Positions 1-6,090 of a stretch of DNA of 6,297 nucleotides are shown here, one piece after another; positions within the stretch are counted from its first letter, which is position 1, and each line of letters starts with the position of its first letter. The position numbers were made by a program, and so were the translations under genes. The stretch is taken from the NCBI GenBank assembly GCA_946544555.1, contig CAMNMI010000053.1, positions 1 through 6,297 on the forward strand, in the 5' to 3' direction. The stretch is from an uncultured Rickettsiales bacterium (GTDB taxonomy: Bacteria > Pseudomonadota > Alphaproteobacteria > Rickettsiales > Deianiraeaceae). A model generated the notes under the pieces. It made no database searches and was not told the DNA's origin. It worked only from the letters and a program-made list of their open reading frames with translations.

Positions 1-13
1 GTTATTTTTTTTT

Positions 14-1018
14 TCAAGGGTTAGATATATCAACAGCAATTGTCCCGAAATATTTCTTATATGTATTCAACAACCTAACGACCACCATGCTTGTTGCTTC
101 GTCAGGGATAGTGAACAACTTCTCCTTATATTTCTCCACATTATTCTTCCCAACGCCAGCAAAGTCCTTATATTTCTGTGCAACCTGGAAAATCTTGGTA
201 GACATTTGCTTGTCCTTCACTTGTGTGCTGTAAAAATTGCGATACGCTTTGAAATTTATCTGTTTATTGCCGACTTTTCTGTCATCAAAGTTGCTCTGCA
301 AAGACATCGTTTGGGCGTATTTATAAATCTCCGGCGCAAACGCGGTCTTCTTGACAACATCAAAACTGACGCCCCTGATGCAAGATTTCTTTGCCTCATC
401 ACGCTTAGTTTTATCTCCTGTGCCGTATTTTCGTTCAGTATCTATCACCTCAAACAGATATTTTCCATTGTTTTTCAGTAGTTGTTTTAAAATTCCAAGT
501 GTAAAATACCCACATCCCTTTGATGCCTTTTGCAGGTTCTCACCAAACATGATTGCACGATATTTCTTGCCATTAAATTTGATGAACAAATTGCCATTCT
601 CCAAAAATAAATCCTTGGTGTATTCGCTCAATGTTGGAATTGTGTCAACGCAAATGCAGTAATCAATGCCGTTATATTTTACAAAAATGAACCCATATTT
701 GTGTCCTGAATTATATTGAAAAACTCCGCGTGGATATTTGGTTTCTTTAATCGCACTTACTATCTTCAAAAACTCGTCTTTTGTCTCAGCGAACAGGATG
801 TTGAAGCCATATTTTGCATTCTGCTTTTTTATCACTTTTTTCACTTGTTCTGGATAAATTGTCTCGCCATCAAGGATATTTCCACTGTCATTTAGGACTG
901 TTCTGTCGTTGTTTATTACCTGTTTTGTCTCTGTTTTTACTGGTTGTTGCGTCAAATTGCATCCAGTAATACAAATAGCATACACAAAAAATACAGTTAA
1001 AATTCTAACACTACTCAT
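14..1018 (-). CDS. Predicted lipoprotein with a YopJ/Ulp1-like (clan CE) His-Asp-Cys catalytic core
   Basis: Seen: 334 residues from the ATG at 1018. An in-frame TTG two codons upstream is possible but less likely. An N-terminal hydrophobic stretch (residues 6-18) ends in the lipobox ITGC with Cys20, so export, lipidation and membrane anchoring are predicted. Residues 21-60 are polar linker. In the core, His106 opens a two-strand block ending in VDT (Asp125), followed by QKASKGCGYF (Gln163, Cys169) and a helix. This matches the clan CE pattern of His, strand, strand, Asp/Glu, then Gln-x5-Cys. His-to-Asp (19) and His-to-Cys (63) spacings equal YopJ H109/E128/C172. Residues 229-240 (PEIYKYAQTMSL) resemble a C-terminal motif I remember from YopJ effectors. 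Inference: a divergent acetyltransferase or cysteine protease acting on a host or envelope protein; the substrate is unknown. It overlaps the end of the FtsB-like gene by 8 bases. The ORF and lipoprotein signal are firm; the family call is moderate. Confidence 0.6.
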   Translation of the reverse strand: MSSVRILTVFFVYAICITGCNLTQQPVKTETKQVINNDRTVLNDSGNILDGETIYPEQVKKVIKKQNAKYGFNILFAETKDEFLKIVSAIKETKYPRGVFQYNSGHKYGFIFVKYNGIDYCICVDTIPTLSEYTKDLFLENGNLFIKFNGKKYRAIMFGENLQKASKGCGYFTLGILKQLLKNNGKYLFEVIDTERKYGTGDKTKRDEAKKSCIRGVSFDVVKKTAFAPEIYKYAQTMSLQSNFDDRKVGNKQINFKAYRNFYSTQVKDKQMSTKIFQVAQKYKDFAGVGKNNVEKYKEKLFTIPDEATSMVVVRLLNTYKKYFGTIAVDISNP

Positions 1019-1304
1019 ACTCAATCATTATCATCTTCTCAGTTGGCCGCGAGTACTGCAATGACTGCCGCAGCAACTCTTCAAGCAGATCGGTATCAAC
1101 CTTCTGTGCACTTAAAAGTTTTATCACTCTCTCAATTTGGTCGCGCTCTTTCTTAATTCTCATCAACTCGCTATATTTTTGGTTATATATCCGTTTATAT
1201 TTGAAATAGTTGATTGGTGTATTCCTCCCACGAAAAAGCATCGCAACAACCAACAAATTGGTAATTACGAGGACAATTATGTACCTTTTGTAGCAAAACC
1301 TCAT
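1011..1304 (-). CDS. ftsB: FtsB/DivIC-family septum formation initiator
   Basis: Small bitopic cell-division protein of 97 residues, the usual size for the family. A short basic cytoplasmic tail (residues 1-7) precedes one membrane helix (about 8-24). A charged coiled-coil segment follows (about 38-66), and the C-terminal block DTDLLEELLRQSLQYSRPTE has the family pattern of acidic start, LLEE, Arg and a Pro-Glu end. In known systems FtsB pairs with FtsL through the coiled coil and joins FtsQ to activate septal peptidoglycan synthesis. The start ATG lies 11 bases after the glyS stop and has no Shine-Dalgarno sequence: the upstream bases are a pyrimidine run. Translation probably depends on coupling to glyS. 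Its last codons overlap the lipoprotein start. FtsL or another small coiled-coil membrane protein is the alternative, but the C-terminal block favours FtsB/DivIC. Confidence 0.82.
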   Translation of the reverse strand: MRFCYKRYIIVLVITNLLVVAMLFRGRNTPINYFKYKRIYNQKYSELMRIKKERDQIERVIKLLSAQKVDTDLLEELLRQSLQYSRPTEKMIMIEYE

Positions 1305-1315
1305 GGAAGAAAAAA

Positions 1316-3076
1316 TTAAACAATTTCTAAAAATTCTGACGGTAACTCGTTGTTATACATCGTGTCAAGCCATTTTAAAGCCGTCAAAACCTCTGTGTTA
1401 TCCTGAATTTTGTTGTTATCAAGATAGTCATTTATACCGGCATAATCACTCGCAAATTTTCCGCTGTTGACTTGTGTTATTTCTTCAACCTTCTTTTTGA
1501 CGGCATCATTATCTACAAATGCGACATTGCTTACATAACCATTTACGCGCTTGAATGTCTTCATGAAGTCCTTATTTGCAAGCTTTGCAACAACATCATC
1601 AACAACCACCATCTTATCTTTATCAAGCAATTTAGCACAAATAGCAACTATTTGCTTGATGTTTTTTGTGTCTTTATACAAATCTTCAAGCACTTTTTGA
1701 TACCTCTTCACAAACAAACTGTAAATGTCTGCGCGCTCCCTAATTATGCCAAGCATGGCGCTTTTCTGGTGGCTATAAATAACATTCACCACATCATCCA
1801 TCCTTGCCTTGACTTTATACTTATCACCGCTGCCAGTTGGCTGTTTGCCTTGCTGATACATTACTAAAATGTAGGTCATTCTGTCAATAAACGTAAAATA
1901 ATGCTTGGCTTCAAGCTCGTTTTCAAGCTCCTGCACGCACTCATCTTTGTTATAATCCCTGGTGTCCTCGCATGATTTCACAAATTCAAGATTGTATGGA
2001 TTGAACCTGTATTTGAAATAATACGCACCAATCACCCCTTGCAACTCTGGGAATTCTGCTACCACGCCAGTTGCCAAGTCAAGTTTGGTGTCCCAGATAA
2101 GCTGCTTGACCGCTTCAAGAGTGGCCTTGTCGCTGATGATCGCCTCTGCCAATTCCTCTTGCTTTTTGAGATAATCGCCCCAAGTGATGTCATCAATGAA
2201 CGTTCTTGCGGACAAAATGCTCTTCAATTTTGCCTTATCATTTTTAATGTTTTCGTCAAGCTGCCAGTAGTATAATGCATCATCCAAACGCGCATTGACG
2301 ACCTTTCTATGGCCTCTGACAATACTGTCTCGTTTGGTCTTGTCAGCTGTGATTTTGTCGCCGAAAATTAGGAATTTTATCTCTCTTTTGTCGTTCGGAC
2401 GAAACACGACATAGCGCTGGTTTTCGCGCAAAACAAGTTCAATCAGCTCAAATGGCAGTATATTAAACCGCGCATCAAGCGTGCTAACCATTGGTTCGGT
2501 GCAGTATTCGCTCATGCCGGCGATTTCCTCCATGAGTTTGGTGTTTCTGTATTCCTGGGCTTGTTTTTGTGAAAAGTCGTCAATCTCACTTTTGACAAAC
2601 TCAAACCGTTTTTGATAATCAATTTCAATCTGCTCGCGTGCAAGAGTGCTAAAATAGTCATCAAAACCGCCGCATTTTACAAAATCAAACTTGTTGATGT
2701 GTGTCCCGTTTGTCAATTCAATGCCGTAGAATTTTCCACTCAACACTTGGTTATCAATGCATGCGAACAGCCCGCGAATTGGCCGCAACCAGCGCACTTC
2801 AAGCTGCGGATAGCACATTGTTCGCGGGAATGTTTTTGAGAAATCCTTCAATGTTTTGTCAATAAAATCCAGCAGTTGTTGCTTGGTGATTTCAGCATTT
2901 TTCAGCTTTAAAACCAGACGATTTAGTGTAATTCCGACAAAAATGTTCTCACTTTTGATAGAAATTCCGAGTGTTTTTAGTTCCTTTTCTGCAAACTGTT
3001 TGTAGTCCGTCGCAATCTTTTTTTGCAGGGTTGCTGGAAGTTCCTCACTGAAAATTTCAAATATTGCATTTTGCAT
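1316..3076 (-). CDS. glyS: Glycyl-tRNA synthetase beta subunit, shortened form
   Basis: Beta subunit of the bacterial alpha2-beta2 glycyl-tRNA synthetase, which charges tRNA-Gly; the beta chain mainly binds tRNA and supports the catalytic alpha chain GlyQ. The start is fixed by the family N-terminus, FSEELP at residues 9-14, right after the ATG. Other family blocks are NRLVL (52-56), RPIRGL (98-103), ARLDDA (262-267), the strongly conserved AEFPELQG (340-347), PTGSGDKYKVKAR (413-425) and KRV (509-511). The protein has 586 residues against about 690 in E. coli. By my alignment from memory, about 60 residues after NRLVL, including the conserved Gly-Pro block, are absent, and the C-terminal anticodon-binding part is compact. 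The frame is intact with no stop or frameshift, so this looks like in-frame shrinkage rather than a pseudogene. glyQ does not precede it. It heads the operon with the FtsB-like and lipoprotein genes. Confidence 0.93.
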   Translation of the reverse strand: MQNAIFEIFSEELPATLQKKIATDYKQFAEKELKTLGISIKSENIFVGITLNRLVLKLKNAEITKQQLLDFIDKTLKDFSKTFPRTMCYPQLEVRWLRPIRGLFACIDNQVLSGKFYGIELTNGTHINKFDFVKCGGFDDYFSTLAREQIEIDYQKRFEFVKSEIDDFSQKQAQEYRNTKLMEEIAGMSEYCTEPMVSTLDARFNILPFELIELVLRENQRYVVFRPNDKREIKFLIFGDKITADKTKRDSIVRGHRKVVNARLDDALYYWQLDENIKNDKAKLKSILSARTFIDDITWGDYLKKQEELAEAIISDKATLEAVKQLIWDTKLDLATGVVAEFPELQGVIGAYYFKYRFNPYNLEFVKSCEDTRDYNKDECVQELENELEAKHYFTFIDRMTYILVMYQQGKQPTGSGDKYKVKARMDDVVNVIYSHQKSAMLGIIRERADIYSLFVKRYQKVLEDLYKDTKNIKQIVAICAKLLDKDKMVVVDDVVAKLANKDFMKTFKRVNGYVSNVAFVDNDAVKKKVEEITQVNSGKFASDYAGINDYLDNNKIQDNTEVLTALKWLDTMYNNELPSEFLEIV

Positions 3077-3130
3077 GCTTCATCAACATAGTGATTTATT
3101 AATTTGCAAGTGGTGAAATCTGCAACTTTT
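3077..3130 (-). other. glyS leader between repeat copy 1 and the glyS start
   Basis: A 54-base AT-rich leader. I see only a weak GATGAAG-like ribosome site just before the ATG and no convincing -10/-35 pair. A glyS promoter must lie here or inside the repeat, unless glyS is read through from the permease operon. Confidence 0.4.
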
Positions 3131-3186
3131 GCGCGGCCGCAGGCCTTGACTTGTCAAGGGCGGAGGCGGTCGGCAGCGGCCGCGCA
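3130..3186. other. Inverted-repeat hairpin at the gene-proximal edge of repeat copy 1
   Basis: TGCGCGGCCGC (3130-3140) is the exact reverse complement of GCGGCCGCGCA (3176-3186), an 11-base perfect stem. Nested inside is CCTTGAC (3144-3150) facing GTCAAGG (3153-3159), 7 bases with a 2-base centre. The arrangement is identical in copy 2 (6090-6146). Confidence 0.85.
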
Positions 3187-3340
3187 TGCCAAAGGCCCCG
3201 CACGTCCAGTGATGAAACTTGCTCTACGTGCGCAGGGGCTTTGGCGTAAAGACCCGCAAATTTTTAAATTTTTTTGAGGTTTATCCTGCAAATTTTTTTC
3301 AAAACCCGTGTTGAGCCGCCCGAGGCCACGCCCTCGCTGT
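3131..3340. repeat. Structured GC-rich intergenic repeat, copy 1
   Basis: About 210 bases fill most of the gap between the permease and glyS. The first 84 bases (3131-3214) are identical to 6091-6174; 3215-3273 differ at 7 sites, a short AT-rich part is variable (about 3274-3292), and the tail to 3340 is again nearly identical. The layout is: inverted-repeat hairpin (3130-3186), long stem-loop (3188-3245), AT-rich spacer with AAATTTTTAAATTTTT, then a GC-rich tail with a small hairpin (CGAGG at 3321-3325 with CCTCG at 3332-3336). Its base composition contrasts sharply with the AT-rich genes around it. No credible coding potential is seen. It may extend to about 3393, but copy 2 is cut off by the window edge, so the right boundary is unknown. 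Confidence 0.92.
3188..3245. other. Long stem-loop in repeat copy 1
   Basis: GCCAAAGGCCCCGCACGT (3188-3205) pairs with 3226-3245 (ACGTGC, a GCA bulge, then GGGGCTTTGGC), with a single bulged G on the left arm and a 20-base loop. Copy 2 (6148-6205) keeps the stem except for one lost closing pair (T6165 against T6186), while the loop has changed at several positions. Confidence 0.85.
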
Positions 3341-3368
3341 TTGTATTTCGTTCATCGCTACGCTCGCA

Positions 3369-3393
3369 ACGCAAACGCGCTCTGCGCTTGCGT
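3369..3393 (-). terminator. Hairpin just after the permease stop
   Basis: ACGCAA (3369-3374) and GCGC (3377-3380) pair with GCGC (3384-3387) and TTGCGT (3388-3393), leaving a 3-base loop and a 2-base bulge. On the minus strand the hairpin begins 4 bases after the permease stop. No T-run follows it, so it is not a standard intrinsic terminator. It may instead protect the transcript 3' end or be the outer part of the repeat. Confidence 0.35.
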
Positions 3394-3397
3394 AACT

Positions 3398-4285
3398 TTA
3401 TTTTTTACTTACCACAGACAACTTTTTTCCAAAAATCATAAGAAAAAAGCCAGTCACAATGAAAAAACCACCAATAATCTGATCGCGCGTCATGCCTTCG
3501 CCAAGGATTATCCATGATCCAGCAATGGAGTAAATTATCTTTGAAAACTCACATGCTTGAACGGAAATAACAGTACAAAATTTGTTCGCAATGAATACAA
3601 AAGTGTACTCCAAACAGTAAAAAACGCTACAAACCATTGAGATAATTATTACAGTTGAACTAATCGGAACGAATTCCCAGAAAAAGGCAGATGAAATCAC
3701 AAACATTAGTATATTGCTATAAAAAACGAGAGTTGCTGTATCAAACCTGACGGCTAATTTTCTATTCAAAACCGCAACATAGCTCCTTATCAAAACAAAC
3801 AACAAAATCAGCAAAAGGTAAAAATTTTCACTACTATTTTCAAAGCTTGGTCGCTTCGTCAAAAATGCCCCGAGAGTACATATAAACAGCGCAATCCAAA
3901 GGATTTTTGTGCCCTTTTCCTTCATGATAAAAATTGCCATTACGCTCGCCACGACAGGCACCAAAAACTGGATGCTAACAAATGTGTTTATTGCTACATG
4001 TTGGATTGCGGTGTACATCAAAAATATTGACAGGACATACAAAACGCCGCGCTGGATGTTAGGCCAAAAGGCAACGCGGTCAAAGAAATTGAACTGTTTT
4101 TTTATCATGAACGGCATCAGCAGCCCCATAACAAATGCCTGACGGATGAAGATGACCTGCCACGATGGCACGCTGTATTGCACCATCATTTTCTTGGCAA
4201 AGATATTTATCATCACCGAAAACAGTGCGCTCAATACGTATAGTATGCACCCGATTGCAGGTTTGCTGATTTTAAGATTACTCAT
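3398..4285 (-). CDS. EamA/DMT-family permease, ten membrane helices
   Basis: Inner-membrane transporter of the drug/metabolite superfamily, 295 residues, the usual size for two EamA repeats. Hydrophobic segments fall at about residues 10-29, 43-61, 80-95, 100-122, 127-143, 155-173, 185-203, 211-232, 238-262 and 267-286. Each half ends with the typical helix, acidic MKEKG or LGEGMT turn, helix pattern (121-125 and 261-266). I chose the ATG at 4285 because GAGGG lies 8 bases upstream of it; the in-frame TTG at 4291 would sit too close to that site. The gene starts inside the last codons of the transglycosylase gene (8-base overlap), so it is probably expressed with it. The substrate cannot be read from sequence: relatives export amino acids or drugs, and some intracellular bacteria use members to import S-adenosylmethionine. 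Confidence 0.87.
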   Translation of the reverse strand: MSNLKISKPAIGCILYVLSALFSVMINIFAKKMMVQYSVPSWQVIFIRQAFVMGLLMPFMIKKQFNFFDRVAFWPNIQRGVLYVLSIFLMYTAIQHVAINTFVSIQFLVPVVASVMAIFIMKEKGTKILWIALFICTLGAFLTKRPSFENSSENFYLLLILLFVLIRSYVAVLNRKLAVRFDTATLVFYSNILMFVISSAFFWEFVPISSTVIIISMVCSVFYCLEYTFVFIANKFCTVISVQACEFSKIIYSIAGSWIILGEGMTRDQIIGGFFIVTGFFLMIFGKKLSVVSKK

Positions 4286-5651
4286 TGCCAATTCCCTCGT
4301 AAATCAAGCCAGCAACGATGCCATATTTTGGCATGGAATTGTAGCCAAGTATCACTTTGTAGTTATCATAAACAAGGAACGCGCGCTTTTCCTGCAAGCT
4401 TTTGCTTGTATCGTCAATGTCAACAATCATGACCGAAGCTTTAGCCTCATCATCCAGCATGTTGGCCACGCCGATGCCATTTGGATGCGCCTCCACGCCC
4501 ATTTTTTTCCACTCTGACACCTTTTTAGAAGTGTTCATTCCTGCCTTGCAAATATCAAATCCTTCTGGCAGCACAACTTCCGTCAATATGCCCTCATGGT
4601 GCCTCCAACCTGTGCTGTATAGATAATTTCCGATTGACGCAAACACGTCTTTGTTGTTGTGGATGATGTCAGCTTTGCCACCGTCATAAGACACTGCGTA
4701 GCGGTAAAAGCTGTCTGGCATGAATTGGCAACCACCCAATCCTCCATCAAACGATGATATGACTTCTGGTTTGAAATATCCATAGTCCACAAGCTTCGCA
4801 AGCATAACAAGATTGTTGGTAAAGTATTCAAGTCGTGCCGCGTTGTAAGCATTCATTGCCGCAGAATATAGTGCATTGAACGCGGGTGTCTTGCCAATGA
4901 AATCACCGTATTTTGTCTCCATTGCCCAGATTGTCAATATTGCATTTTTATCTACATAAAACAAGTCCTCCACCGTTTGCAACTCCTCCTGATACATCTT
5001 CTTATAGATCGCCCCCTGTTTTGCTCGCTCTGGAACGTTATATCTCTCTATAAAATCCATTGTAGTCCTTTTTCTAACTTCTTTGTCCTTTGCAACTGTC
5101 ATTTTAATATGTACCAAGTTGTCGTAAATATACTTCGTCAGTCCATCGCTAATATTGTTTGCTTGCAATGATTTGAGTATAAATCCCTTCAAATTTGCTT
5201 TCCTTTCTTCAAGCGCCTTGTTGATTTTTTTCTTCTCACTTGGAGTAATATTCTGCTTTGGTAAACACTGTTTAGCCACACCCTTACCTTTCACACTCAC
5301 TCGGATTGGCCTGTTTTTCTGTATATCATCCTTGCTGTCAATCAATCTGCTAATATTTCTGTCGCTTATGACATCAATGTGCTCGTCTTTTTTTGTCTCA
5401 ATGTGTGCGACAACACCTTTATTTTGGTCCTTCTTTGCCTTTTTTACGTTTTTCTCTGCCTTTTTTACGCTCTTTTTAACTGCCTTTTCACGTTTTATAG
5501 CAGTTCTTTTTTCCTTTTTTACTGCTTTTACAGCGGCCTTTTTAGCTAAACTGGCATTTTTGGCATTCTCCTTGCCAGCCGAGAAAGCCATATTTTCAGA
5601 CCTTCCACCAAGCAAAGCGACAACCAAAACTACCAATAAAGCTTTTTTCAT
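4278..5651 (-). CDS. MltB-type (SLT_2) lytic murein transglycosylase with Lys/Ala-rich N-terminal extension
   Basis: Exported enzyme that cleaves the MurNAc-GlcNAc bond of peptidoglycan, leaving 1,6-anhydroMurNAc. It has 457 residues from the ATG at 5651. The hydrophobic signal core is at residues 4-14, with the cleavage site unclear (perhaps near Ala25). Residues 27-77 are a Lys/Ala-rich low-complexity stretch, then a linker. The SLT_2 domain runs from about 140 to 370. WAMETKYGDFIGKTP holds the predicted catalytic Glu245 in the family ET(R/K)(W/Y)G setting, followed by EYF, the GGCQFMP block (306-312) and the GW motif (348-349). The C-terminal 85 residues lack the peptidoglycan-binding domain often found in relatives; the basic extension may do that job instead (inference). 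The ATG has a weak GGTGA site 5 bases upstream and lies one base after the preceding stop. The alternative GTG at 5660 has no ribosome site and would add three residues. Confidence 0.9.
   Translation of the reverse strand: MKKALLVVLVVALLGGRSENMAFSAGKENAKNASLAKKAAVKAVKKEKRTAIKREKAVKKSVKKAEKNVKKAKKDQNKGVVAHIETKKDEHIDVISDRNISRLIDSKDDIQKNRPIRVSVKGKGVAKQCLPKQNITPSEKKKINKALEERKANLKGFILKSLQANNISDGLTKYIYDNLVHIKMTVAKDKEVRKRTTMDFIERYNVPERAKQGAIYKKMYQEELQTVEDLFYVDKNAILTIWAMETKYGDFIGKTPAFNALYSAAMNAYNAARLEYFTNNLVMLAKLVDYGYFKPEVISSFDGGLGGCQFMPDSFYRYAVSYDGGKADIIHNNKDVFASIGNYLYSTGWRHHEGILTEVVLPEGFDICKAGMNTSKKVSEWKKMGVEAHPNGIGVANMLDDEAKASVMIVDIDDTSKSLQEKRAFLVYDNYKVILGYNSMPKYGIVAGLIYEGIGNE
4294..4298 (-). promoter_or_regulatory. 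Shine-Dalgarno site of the EamA permease gene
   Basis: GAGGG on the minus strand, 8 bases before the ATG at 4285 and only 2 bases before the TTG at 4291. It decides the start in favour of the ATG. It lies inside the last codons of the transglycosylase gene, as expected for coupled translation. Confidence 0.7.
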
Positions 5652-5652
5652 A

Positions 5653-6009
5653 TTATTCACCGAAGCTTGTCAATGATGATTTGACATCGTTAACATCTTT
5701 TTTTGCTTGTTTTTTTGTGTTTTTTACTGCTTTTTTTGCGCTTGTCTTTGTGTTCTTAACTTTGCTTTTTGCATTGTTTTTAGCATCAGCAACCTTTGAT
5801 TTTGTATCTGCCTTTGCATCAGATGCGCTTGATTTGCTATCTCCTTTGACTGTATTAACAGTGGTTTTAGCATTGTCAACTGTCTTGGATGCAGAGCTAA
5901 CTGTTGTTTGCGCACTCTCAACGCTTTCCAGAAGACCCGCCTCTGCTTTTTTTGCACCAGCAACAAGTGCCAATGACAAACTCAAAGAAGCTATCAAAAC
6001 TTTTTTCAT
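5653..6009 (-). CDS. Small exported Lys/Ala/Ser-rich low-complexity protein
   Basis: I do not recognise a named family. The protein has 118 residues from the ATG at 6009. Residues 1-25 form a classical signal peptide: MKK, a hydrophobic core, then AKKAEA with predicted cleavage before Gly26. The mature part is nearly free of aromatic and Pro residues. Residues 26-58 are Ser/Thr/Val-rich, and 60-112 are built from loose repeats of the form (D/N)(A/T)K-x-x-(A/V)K, giving a strongly basic, probably helical or disordered chain. It ends SFGE with a lone Phe116. Composition resembles LEA-like or histone-H1-tail-like proteins, but export argues for an envelope role, perhaps binding anionic polymers. 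Its stop is one base from the transglycosylase start, and that neighbour carries a similar Lys/Ala stretch. No Shine-Dalgarno sequence is seen; the leader is AT-rich. An in-frame TTG at 6018 would lengthen the signal peptide by three residues. Confidence 0.8.
   Translation of the reverse strand: MKKVLIASLSLSLALVAGAKKAEAGLLESVESAQTTVSSASKTVDNAKTTVNTVKGDSKSSASDAKADTKSKVADAKNNAKSKVKNTKTSAKKAVKNTKKQAKKDVNDVKSSLTSFGE
5657..5661 (-). promoter_or_regulatory. Weak Shine-Dalgarno site of the transglycosylase gene
   Basis: GGTGA on the minus strand, 5 bases before the ATG at 5651 and overlapping the final codons of the Lys/Ala-rich gene. It supports the ATG over the GTG at 5660, which lies within it. 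Confidence 0.45.
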
Positions 6010-6040
6010 AAATAACAAAATAAAACTTTAAACAAATGCA

Positions 6041-6067
6041 AATATACATGAAAATAATAAAATGCAA
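6041..6067 (-). promoter_or_regulatory. Possible sigma-70-type promoter for the Lys/Ala-rich gene and its operon
   Basis: On the minus strand, TTGCAT (6062-6067) and TATATT (6041-6046) are separated by 15 bases, a little short of the usual 17. They lie between the repeat edge at 6091 and the ATG at 6009. The surrounding DNA is very AT-rich, so chance matches are likely; this is only a candidate. Confidence 0.3.
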
Positions 6068-6090
6068 GGAGGAATTTTAGTCGTTCTGTT

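Noticed and set aside
1316..3076. glyS as a decayed pseudogene because of its short length
   Set aside because: The frame is uninterrupted, the N-terminal and core motifs are in order, and the downstream gene depends on its end; in-frame shortening fits better.
3188..3273. Stem-loop plus T-rich stretch as an intrinsic terminator on the plus strand
   Set aside because: The T-rich part begins about 15 bases after the stem and is broken by A residues, and there is no plus-strand gene to terminate.
3131..3393. tRNA, known riboswitch or CRISPR array in the GC-rich gap
   Set aside because: There is no cloverleaf or T-loop sequence, no regularly spaced short repeats, and no riboswitch core that I recognise.
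3308..3517. Plus-strand reading frame of 69 codons over the repeat tail and permease end
   Set aside because: It overlaps the permease gene antisense and the repeat; its Arg/Pro-rich start is a product of repeat composition.
4583..4852. Minus-strand frame of 89 codons inside the transglycosylase gene
   Set aside because: It is an out-of-frame overlap of a well-supported catalytic domain with no family resemblance of its own.
5155..5676. Plus-strand hydrophobic Phe-rich reading frame of 173 codons
   Set aside because: It is the antisense of the Lys/Ala-rich coding strand (Lys codons read as Phe), so it is a shadow. The same holds for 5681-6031.
5653..6009. Histone H1-like DNA-binding protein
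   Set aside because: The Lys/Ala composition is similar, but a clear signal peptide with an AEA cleavage site points to the envelope rather than the nucleoid.
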